Positions 55,739 to 64,000 of a DNA stretch of 64,000 bases are shown one piece after another. Origin of the DNA: Diplodia intermedia (Eukaryota; Ascomycota; Dothideomycetes; Botryosphaeriales; Botryosphaeriaceae); assembly GCA_021495925.1 (NCBI GenBank), contig JAKEKT010000063.1:1-64000 (forward strand), read 5' to 3'. Each line of letters starts with the position of its first letter. Positions within the stretch are counted from its first letter, which is position 1. The translations under genes were made by a program, and so were the position numbers. Under the pieces are notes generated by a model. It was not told where the DNA came from and ran no database searches. It saw only the letters and a program-made list of their open reading frames with translations.

Positions 55739-58642
55739 TTAGTTGACCCGCGCATCCACTCTGGCGACTCTCTCCTCCATATCCACTGGTTTCATGCGGG
55801 ACGGGCTTCGGGCGAAGGTACTGGCAAAGTTCGGCGGCGGAACTGGGAGTGACTTGTCATGCGAACGGCCACGTTCTTCCTTCGGCGGCGTGGGTGGCGA
55901 GCCCTGCGGTTGGTAACGGTTGTCCTTGGGGGGAGTGGGCGGCCGCTGATCCTCGTCCCTGCTGTCCTTTGGGGGCGTCGGGGGTGGTCTGATGGGCAGC
56001 TCGGAGCTCGGGCGCAGATGAGGAGATACTTCATGACTACGGGCGCTGCGGCCACCGACGCTTCCAGACTCGCCGACCTCCTCGACGACAGGCAGAATGC
56101 TCCCGTGAGCATCGCCTCTTTCCGCCGAAGGGCTACGCGCCGGGTGAATGGCGCGCTCGGGCACCTCCTCCTCGTTCGCGCCGTGGCGGATTGACTTCTG
56201 AGCTTGGTGCTCAGCCTTCTCCATAACCTCGTTGGTCTTAGTAGGCTGCAGGTTGACCCCCTTCAATGCAGGGTCGTTTATGACCTCGCCCTGCTGTTTC
56301 TCCTGCTCGGCAAGCTCGCGCGTCTTGGTAACGCCACTGATGAAGCGCACGAAGCGGTCGCCGTACCGTTCTGGAGGAATGGCAGATATTTGAGACTCGG
56401 TGTTTGTGAGGCCCTTGAAGAAATGCTCCATCCGTTTGATGAAAGAGTACTGTGTTGCGAGTCAGTCGAAATGCCCCTGCGCACCCGTCTTGCATTACTT
56501 ACGTGAGTCAAGCAATCGATAATTCCCAGATAGTAAATCTCCTCCCCAGCCGTGTTGTTCTCGTGGGTGGCCTGGAAGCCACCATCGTCGCTGTAGAAAT
56601 AGAAGTGTTTCCGAGTTTCCTGCACGTCGTCCGGCATTTTGTTACTGCTCTGGTCCATGGGGATCGGCTTCTGGTTCTTGATGATCTGACGGAGCTCCTT
56701 TGCCTTCCGAGCATTTTCCAGCTTCGACGGCGTCCGCTGAAGGGGATCGGGCATGTGATCATCCGCAGCATCTCCACCAGGCTGGAACACCTGCAGAGTT
56801 TTATCGCGAAGATTTTCCTCATTACCCTTTTCCAAATCGTGGATACCAACCAGGAGCGAGTAATCCATGATCTTCAGCTTCTTCAACAACTGCACATCCC
56901 GATCCATCTGCTCGATGAAAGCCTGCTTCTTGACAGGCCCAAACTCCAGGTGCAGATTCCGCCTCAACCAGTTAAGGTCTTTCAAAGTGGCTCTGGGGTT
57001 CTTTTCCAAATCCTCCTCCCTGAAGTCTCTTCCGATAGTGGATCCCTTCAAGTCAAACGTGCGGTGGATGTCCCTGTGGGGCGGGAACAGGTTGTTCATC
57101 ACTACGAAGTGGATTTTGCGGCCGTAGGGGATTTTCACGCGGTGCAGACCGTAGAACTGAGAAAGCAGCGTGTTTGGGTTCTCCCGAACGTGGTTGTAGT
57201 AGTCCTTGAGGATTTTCCGGAGGAACTTGTGCTCGGCATGGTGGATGGTCTTGATGATGTACTTGTAGTCTCGCGAAAAATAGAAAAAGCTTCCACTCTT
57301 GCCGGGAGACCCCAGCTCGGAAAGAATGTACTTGCTGGTCAGCGACATCAGGTAGTCTGCAGGGTCGATCTTGAACGTCTGCCGCAGGTGACGGAACACC
57401 CAGGGTGCGTAATCCTTGAACTTGAAGTCATATTTGGCGGATGGCGTCAGCTCGTTGCCAGTGCTGTGGAGATCGAGTCAGTATTGGCGCTCCAAAGGTA
57501 GAGTGGTCAGGCCTGGCTTACATGTCGAAGGAGAACTTATGCTTGGCCTCGAAATCCGCATCAGTAAGCGGCCGGTCCATCTTAGCATTCGTCCGCGAGA
57601 CGGTAAACCGGATTCCGGTCAACATGTTGTAGGCCGTAACCCAATTCACGTGGTTCTGGTCGACCTTCGTTCCCACAACCACACGGTCGTCATCCTCATC
57701 TTCCTTCCTCTTCCTCTTGCTCGCTCTCTTCTGGCGAATGTGCTCTGCCCAGCGAGCGGCATCTTCGTCCGCCGGGGTCTCCTCGAGGTGCATGTCTGAC
57801 TGCATTGAGCGCGTGGTGCGCCTGACTAGAGACATGGAGCCTCGTCTCTTGGTGGGCGTGTTGGGCGAAAAGCGTCCGGTAGCCGAAACCACCAAGTCAT
57901 CCGAGTTGCGCTGAGCCTCTCGCGAGGAGCGGTAACCCGACGCCTTGGGGACCTCCAAGGTGTGCCGATGTTGCAAGCCAGGGGCTTGGGCGGTGGAGGT
58001 TGTGGAGGAGGAGCCCGGCGGGTTGTGACCGCCGAACGCGGGTGGTGAGGAGAGACGGTGCGTCGACGAGCCAGGCACGCGCAGGGTCTGCTCGGGAGCG
58101 GGGTGGCTCGAGGTTGTGGCCGTCGAGTTCTTCCTTTGGACGACAGTCGGCTCGGGTGCTGTCTGGGTGGGCGACAGGGCGGTGGTCCTGGCAGACTGAA
58201 GGCCTTCTCCGTTGGGTGATGATGGCTCCAGCCTCACGTGGGTGGTCAGACAGCCGTCTTCGGCGACGCCGTTCTGCACAGCAGCAAAGTATCCGTCGTC
58301 GCGCGTTCCCAGTCTCCCCCCTGCATCTGCACCGTCCAGCTGGCTCCGGGTCGACTCAGGATGCGAGACGCGGGCCGTGTCCATGGAGTGAACGGGCGAC
58401 CGCACAGTGTTCTTCTCGTCGTTGGGACCGCCGACAGGACCGCCGTTGGGCAGCGACGAAGCCTGGCTCGAGACGGAGGTGCCGTTGGTCAGAACGCGGG
58501 CGGGCGGGTAGTGTGGGGTGGCATTGGAGTCGCCGTTGGTCAGCGGTGGTTGCTTCTCGCTCAGCGCAGACGAGGGAGCGTATGGGGAGTAGGAGGCCTG
58601 GTAGGCGGCACGGTCGGCGTCGTCGGCGAGGAAGGAGGGCAT
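55739..58642 (-). CDS. MSS4: Phosphatidylinositol-4-phosphate 5-kinase
   Basis: Mss4 makes PI(4,5)P2 at the plasma membrane, needed for actin organisation and endocytosis. Exons are 58642-57522, 57463-56503 and 56449-55739, giving 930 aa. Residues 1 to about 310 are disordered. A conserved region precedes the kinase (QNHVNWVTAYNMLTGIRFTV). The PIPK domain spans about 374-720: YDFKFKDYAPWVFRHLR, FFYFSRDYKYIIKTIHHAEH with the ATP-binding lysine, NNLFPPHRDIHRTFDLKGS, the catalytic MDYSLLVGIHD and the IID motif in YYLGIIDCLTHYSFIKRMEH. The C-terminal tail is Pro-rich with three PPTPPK-type repeats that could bind SH3 domains. Splice phases are in frame (SFDITGNELTPSA at the first junction). Confidence 0.96.
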
Positions 58643-60071
58643 GGCGAGGGAGGCTGAATGCTCTGGTCACGGGCGGGTGGGCATGGACAACGGCGCGAAG
58701 TCCAGCCAGGAGGACGCTCTGGCAGCGGACGGGGGGGCTTGGCCAGTCCTGGGCGTGATAGATTGCGACTCGAGCAGGACGAGCGAGGCGACCTCCTGGG
58801 CGACGGATGCGTCGCTTGGCGGGGGCGGGCAGGCGGCGGGGCGGGAGGGTGGTTGCGGGTGGGCGGAGGGGGTATCACAGGAAAACAATGTCGAGATGCG
58901 ATGTCAAGGGAGAAGTTCGCAGCGGGTGGGCAGTCGTGGGCTGGCTAGGATGACAAAGAAGGCCAAGCTGCGGCGCGCCTCAACCCAGGCTGGCCGGGCG
59001 TCATTTCGGCTTGCGCGCGCTCCAGCTCCGAGCCACACAGCCTCAGCCTCCATGCCCACACGTGGTTTCTATTTGCAGCGCCTGGGCTCTGGCTCTGGCG
59101 CTGGCGCTGGTTCTGGCACCAGCGACACGAGAGCGCCGTTGCAGGCATCGTGGCCGCAGGTTGCGGCCAGCATCCCGCAGTGCCATCGCAGCCCGCAGTC
59201 GCTCATCTCCTGCGACAGGGGCGATACGGGCACATCACATGCCGCGCCTTCCGCGCGCTGCACAGAGCCTCATCGCGTCTCAACGCCGCTGAGCCCCAAA
59301 GTCGCCCAGCCCGTCGCCTGTCTGTCGGCACCGGGCCTGCGCCGGACGGCCGCCAGCCCGCATGTTTCGGTCCTACGTACTGGCCGCCCAGCTTGCAGCA
59401 TGCCTCATCCCGGAGCCGGGACCGCAGGGCTGCCCGCTATTGCGCGTCCTGCAGATGTGAAACGGGCCTCCGCTGGCGAGCTGATGTGCTGTCTAGCGCT
59501 GTGCAGTGATCGTCATCCTTGAGCTCCGTCGGCACCGCTGAGGTCACCACCAGGATGGACGGGAGAGTTCAAGGTCGCGTCAAAGTTGTTCCGCCTCGCG
59601 GGGTGCGGGCAACATGCAGTGCTGTCATGTCAGGAGAAAGCCTCGTTTTCTACGCGTGGCACGTCCTTTTGGCACTGCCTCTCGCGTGACTCTGTGGAAA
59701 GCCCAGCAAAACCAACCCCCGAACGCCCGCCATACATAGTACCCTTCGTTTCCCAGCAGGAACAGCAAAAGCAGAGGCAGCAAAAACAATAAAACAAATA
59801 CCCATGGATCCCACACCTCGAGTCGGAACAGCAGAAAAAAGAAGCCCGTCGTGACCGTAAACACACACGCACCAACCCGAGTACACAACGCGCCGCGCCC
59901 GAAAGATGGATGCGAGGATATCAGTCCGTGAGAACGCCGCAATTCCCACCTCCCTTGCCCGACAAACGACAGCAACACCCTGTATCGTTACCAAGAGCTA
60001 ATGTTATCAGACACCGCATGAAGAAGATAAGTTCGTAATAGAAGGGCAGAAGAACAGTGCGGCGTCGCTTC
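58643..60071. other. Intergenic, MSS4 promoter and H1 3' flank
   Basis: About 1.4 kb. A plus-strand frame (58641-59522) opposite the MSS4 leader has no motif and is judged spurious. A TCTGGC/GCTGGC-like short repeat lies at about 59088-59118. Confidence 0.5.
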
Positions 60072-61322
60072 TTAAGCCTTGGTGTCGGCCTCGGCCTTCT
60101 TCGGCGTCGCCTTCTTGGACGCAGCCTTCTTTGCGGGCGCCGCCTTCTTTGCGCCAGCCTTCTTCGCGGCCGGCTTGGTTTGCGGAGCCTTGGTCTTGGT
60201 CACACGCCCCGACTTGGTCTTGCCCAGCACGGTGGCGGGCTTGTCCTCGACAGCAGGAGCCTGGTGATCGGGTCAGCTCAGCTCTAGCGTGCGCGACTTG
60301 GCTCAATGACGAAACTTACCGCGGTGACGGCGGCCTTGCGAGGACGGCCAGCGTTGGCCTTGGGCTTAGCAGCGGCGGCGGCCTTCTTGGGCGCAGCCTT
60401 GGCCGGTGCAGCCTTCTTCGGGGCAGCGGCCTTCTTGGTGGTCGTGGCCTTCTTAGCGGGAGCCGCCTTCTTCTCAGCAGGCTTCTGCTGATGGGTTAGA
60501 GCCAACGGGATGTTCTGCGGTTGCCACGGTTCATACCTTGGGGGCAGCGGCCTTCTTGGGAGCCTCTTTCTTGGTGGCAGGAGGGGAAGCCTTCTTCTCG
60601 ACCTTCTTGTCCGACTTCTTGAGCTTCACGGGGCCAGAGGCACCTGGACACAGCCAGTCAGCAACCCGTCGAGAAGCGGCAACGGCGCCGGAACTGAAGC
60701 AATTTGCATCATGCAGGGCGCAGCAAAGCGCGGGCAAAACTCACCCTTGGGCTGATCAAAGTGACCCTTCTCCACACCTTGCTGGATAGCACGGTTGACG
60801 TGGGAGTTGAATTGGGCAGGGGTGATGTCGCCGATCTTGTTGTTGGCCTTGACGTATTTCTTGATGGCCTGGCGGCTATGCAGTCGTGTCAGTACCCCAT
60901 TCGGGCAGGTCAATAGCAACGCACGTCACGCGACGGCGAGGTGCGCGCGGATCAAGGCAGAACTAACCTGCTACCGGACCGCTCCTTGAGCTGGGATGGA
61001 AAGAAACGCGTTAGCAAGCTTCACCCGGCATTGCAGGCCTCGAGGAGGCGGGCTGGCGGGCATGGATCGGTCGCGTGGCGGGGGCTCGCGGCGGCGCGCG
61101 AGTGCGACCGTAATGCGCCGGAGAACGTGGACTCACAGCAAGAATAGCATCGGAAATCATGGCTATGGTACCGAATCAGCATTGAGCGGAGAACACGATG
61201 GGCCTGGAGCGGAAGCCCGGCATCGGGGTGGGTGGGAGCAGCATACCTTGGTAGGAGGTGTGGGCGGGGGTAGCGCCGACGACCTTCTTGGGCGCGGCAG
61301 CGGCAGACTTCTTGGGAGGCAT
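60072..61322 (-). CDS. HHO1: Linker histone H1
   Basis: Histone H1 binds linker DNA and compacts chromatin. Exons are 61322-61247, 61162-61137, 60990-60968, 60875-60745, 60643-60537, 60484-60320 and 60260-60072, giving 238 aa. The start MPPKKSAAAAPKK leads into the winged-helix globular domain (about 20-90): HTSYQAMISDAILALKERSG, SSRQAIKKYVKANNKIGD, FNSHVNRAIQQGVEKGHF. The remaining 145 residues form a Lys/Ala/Pro tail with KPAEKKAAPAKKA and the AT-hook-like GRPRKAA. Six introns cut a small gene, including exons of 26 and 23 nt, which explains why no single long frame is visible. The acceptor at 60485 is a NAGNAG: starting at 60487 adds one Gln. A CTTAAGTA promoter element lies about 175 bases upstream. 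Confidence 0.95.
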
Positions 61323-63209
61323 GGCGGCGGCGATTTGGAGTAATGGGGTGCGCTGAGTAGTGCGAGAGCGGAGCTGTTCAACGACAGCCTGCACGAGCGG
61401 GCTAGGAGGCAGGGCGCGGGCGAGAAGGGCGTTGCGATGGGAGACAAGTGAGCTGCCGGAGCACGTCTCGCGCGCGGGGAGGGGAGCTGAGTCCTACTTA
61501 AGGCGCGAGACGCGGCTTGGCGGGCTCCAGATCACTCGCAACAACAGTTCAGTCTCGACGACGCTAAACCCTTTCCTATCGCGTCAACAACCTTCGATCA
61601 CCGCGTTTCTTCTGGCCCGCTGCCTGCTGCCCGGTGTGCGGCCTGTTACAGCTGGCGCCCCTCCGTCTCGCTGCCTTCCATTGGCCCATGTCGCGTATGC
61701 GTTGCCGCCTGCCTGTATCTTTACCTTACCCCATGCCCGCCCTCCGCCTCCTCTCCAGGCCCGCCCGCTGCTCGGCGTAGCAGGCGCCTCGCCTCTGCTC
61801 GTCCCGCCTCCTGCTCCCGTCCGTCCTGGCCTCGGCGGCCCGCGCCCGCGCCTCTCAGTCCGCGGGTGTGGAGCTGGGGCGGTGGGTGAGGGTGAGATGC
61901 CGGCGCAGGTAGCTCCTGTCGCCCGCCGTACCCTCTCCCTCACCCACACACCCACGCGCACCAGCTCGTCTTCCCACGCACTGGCACCACTGACCGCAAG
62001 CGCCGCGGCCATATCCAACGCTCCCGATTTGGCAATCAACAACACCGCATCTCCACCGCGTGTCTCACGCTGCCCTTGGTCGCCATCCCATCTCAAACCC
62101 GCTTCCTTTCCCTCTTCCCGTCTGGTTCTCCTCACGCCGGCCTGGCTACCTTTCGTCAGCTGCCCTCCTTGGCGTACAAAGAAAACGACGCTAGACAAGG
62201 ACGCGCAGAAAGGCCATATGATAAGGGAGACGTGCGCTCCCGCTCGCTCGCCTCGCCCCGTGACCAAGAAATCCCGCAAAAGGCCATGTTAGCTCCTACC
62301 TTCTCCTTCCCGTGCCCCCCACCGCCATCATCCATCCTTCCTCTTCGACCCCTTTTGCGCTTCCCGCCATCAACCCTCCTCTAATTTCCCATCTCCCAAC
62401 CCCGCTCCAACTTCGAGATTGTCCATTTGGACATTTGTTCAGGAATACCGACGTCGTTGCTCTAACATGAACGCGCATGATGAGTGACGCCTTCCCGTCG
62501 GCAAGCCGAGAGAGCATCGGCGAACCCACGCGTCTCCCAAACCCACACCTGGTCGTCGGCTTGCGCTCGTGCCGGGCTATGCACACATGCATACCTAGCA
62601 GCAGCGGCTCCCGCTCAGGAAGGACGAGGCGCTTGCCGACTTGCTGTGATACACTGTCTCGACGTCATCGCGCTTCTTGCGTCGGCCACACACCCATGCT
62701 CTGTTGTGCCACCCAAATCACTCCCCGACGGTATAGTGGACACGTCAGCTGCCCCGTATCAATGCTCGTGTCGATGGTACCTTACATTTCACGCGCTGAT
62801 GGCGCAGAAGTGGGGAATGGAATGCATCGCTTTCACTCTCAAAGTTACAACTACTTGACCGTGTCCATCAACTCCAGCCCCTGATTTCTTCTCGGAAAAG
62901 TCATGTTTAACGTCCGTTGTGAAGACACTTTTGGGGTAGCAATGAGATTACGGCTGAAGCCAAATTAAATAGCAGAGCCCAAGGAAGATTTTGCAGGGGT
63001 CCGACGGAGCCGATCTACTCAGCCTTGAACCCCAAGCCATGTATGCAATACTCTACTTTTGCGATTACTTTTACTCCGAAAAATGCCACGGTACCCATGT
63101 GCGCCGAAGCAATGCGATTTACCAAAATACCTGAACATGAAGCCTATCGTAGTGAGCAATGTGGAGTGGTAGAGGGAATGCCTCGACGGCCATTCAGCTC
63201 GTCGAGGCT
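61323..63209. other. Long intergenic region between H1 and TAF1, no gene seen
   Basis: 1.9 kb lies between the H1 start and the TAF1 stop. A 310-codon plus-strand frame (61360-62292) runs antisense to the H1 promoter; it is Pro/Ser/Ala/Leu-rich with no motif and is judged spurious. CTTAAGTA at 61502-61495 (minus) is a candidate H1 promoter element. Confidence 0.5.
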
Positions 63210-64000
63210 TCAAGCTGGCCCAGGACCGTCGGCAGAAGCAGGAGTGTAGAAATCTGCAAAGTTCTGTTGTGGTGGTAGTGCCTGGGTTGCCGATGCCTGC
63301 TGCGCCTGCTGTGCAGTCGCAATCTTTTGCTTATTGAACGGCGGCTGTGTGCAACCGGGACTGATCTTCTCCAGCTTTTCCAACTCGTCGACGGTAGAGG
63401 CAATGCCATTAAGCATTGGGCACATTCTGCTCAAAGTCAGTACGTTTTTCTTCATCACAGCCTGTCTCAGCTGCTTGTGTAGTTGCTTCGGGGCAAGATC
63501 TGCGGACAGGCTGAAGCATTCGTCCGATGAGCTTGGTCCATATCCTTTGCGCACTCATATTCAAACGAGCACAGCAACTCTCGACACGTAGGATCTCATC
63601 TTACAGAGGAACTAAGAGGGGCGAGGCACGTTAGGGGATGGTGGAAAACAGCTTACTTTTTGTTCGTTTTGATGTGGCCGGCACGGTTGCAATTTGCGCA
63701 TTTGCGAGTCGTACCCTTCGAGTCACCGTCGCCGCCGTTCCTGATGTTTGCCTTCTGCTTCTCACGAACCTGGCGACGCTCCTTATTGCGCTCAAGGCGA
63801 CTGAGTTCATCCATAAGCCTATTGAGGTCGTTAGCATAATCATGTTGGTAGTGGAAGTTAACCCAAGGGCTTTTTGCCTTTTGCGTTGGCGCGCGTCAAC
63901 CTCTTCGTCGCCGGTGGGCTTCAGCTGCTCCAACTTCATAGCGTTGATCTCTTGTTGTTTTTTGAACTTAACGTATGCCTTGGCAACATTCGGATCTCTG
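63210..64000 (-). CDS. TAF1: TFIID subunit TAF1, C-terminal part (cut by window edge)
   Basis: TAF1 is the largest subunit of the general transcription factor TFIID. Only the C-terminus is present; the gene continues beyond 64000. Visible exons are from the edge to 63878 (or 63863), 63818-63657 and 63426-63210. The chain reads RDPNVAKAYVKFKKQQEINA, then MKLEQLKPTGDEEVDARQRK, then MDELSRLERNKERRQVREKQ. The zinc knuckle CANCNRAGHIKTNK is completed by MC after the last intron, and the tail ends FADFYTPASADGPGPA. This order (helical region, charged coil, C2HC knuckle, short tail, no bromodomain) fits fungal TAF1. The first visible intron is odd: a GT donor at 63862 inserts QKALG, while a GC donor at 63877 gives the smoother RQRKRLMDELSRL. 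The last intron (230 nt) is long for this window. Confidence 0.85.

Noticed and set aside
58641..59522. 293-codon plus-strand open frame opposite the MSS4 leader
   Set aside because: No recognisable motif, biased composition, and it begins across the MSS4 start codon.
61360..62292. 310-codon plus-strand open frame antisense to the H1 promoter
   Set aside because: Low-complexity Pro/Ser/Ala/Arg text without motifs. It overlaps the start region and likely promoter of histone H1.

Overview
This is eukaryotic nuclear DNA from a filamentous ascomycete (Pezizomycotina; Dothideomycetes or a neighbouring class by general impression only). Three things show this. Genes are broken by many short introns (about 45-80 nt) with GTAAGT-like donors, CTAAC/CTGAC branch sites and AG acceptors. 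The gene content is typically fungal: a divergent histone H2A-H2B pair, Atg4, Arp4, Smc4, Gup1, Mss4 and a CP2-type factor. The first 3.65 kb is an AT-rich block with the signature of repeat-induced point mutation (RIP). I rebuilt exon-intron models by hand. In every complete model the exons sum to a whole number of codons and join conserved protein motifs.

Layout. 1-3653: RIP-degraded, gene-free repeat block. 3920-6303: divergent mitochondrial pair, KGD2 (2-oxoglutarate dehydrogenase E2, -) and a complex I LYR subunit of the NDUFB9/B22 type (+). 7111-8851: divergent histones H2A (-) and H2B (+). 9399-13756: ATG4 (-) and the R3H/G-patch splicing factor SQS1 (+). 15078-21577: three genes in tandem on the minus strand, namely an MFS transporter, a membrane-anchored arylsulfotransferase-family protein and a P-loop sulfotransferase-family protein. 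23256-25370: a SprT-like metalloprotease with zinc finger and HMG box (GCNA architecture). 26171-27034: ureidoglycolate lyase. 29386-32085: grainyhead/CP2 transcription factor. 34588-36261: unknown coiled-coil protein. 37847-38283: ribosomal protein eL29. 38606-39726: probable CENP-K-like kinetochore protein. 40690-42202: three-KH RNA-binding protein. 43284-44333: BTB protein with a Cys-rich tail. 44745-49582: condensin SMC4. 49981-51635: ARP4. 51981-54025: GUP1. 55739-58642: MSS4 PI4P 5-kinase. 60072-61322: histone H1. 63210-64000+: C-terminal part of TAF1, cut by the window edge.

Most genes are unrelated housekeeping functions in ordinary fungal order. Chromatin and chromosome biology is well represented (H2A, H2B, H1, SMC4, ARP4, TAF1, GCNA-like, CENP-K-like). 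Several neighbours share short divergent promoters (KGD2/NDUFB9, H2A/H2B, ATG4/SQS1, CENP-K-like/KH protein, ARP4/GUP1). I found no clear new multi-gene system. The most notable items are the complete absence of CpA/TpG in the AT-rich block, the fungal GCNA-type protein, the transporter plus two sulfotransferase-family genes in one strand-coherent run, and a possible non-canonical GC-AG intron in TAF1. Long GC-rich intergenic stretches (2.3-2.5 kb) flank the CP2 factor gene. I saw no tRNA, rRNA or CRISPR array.
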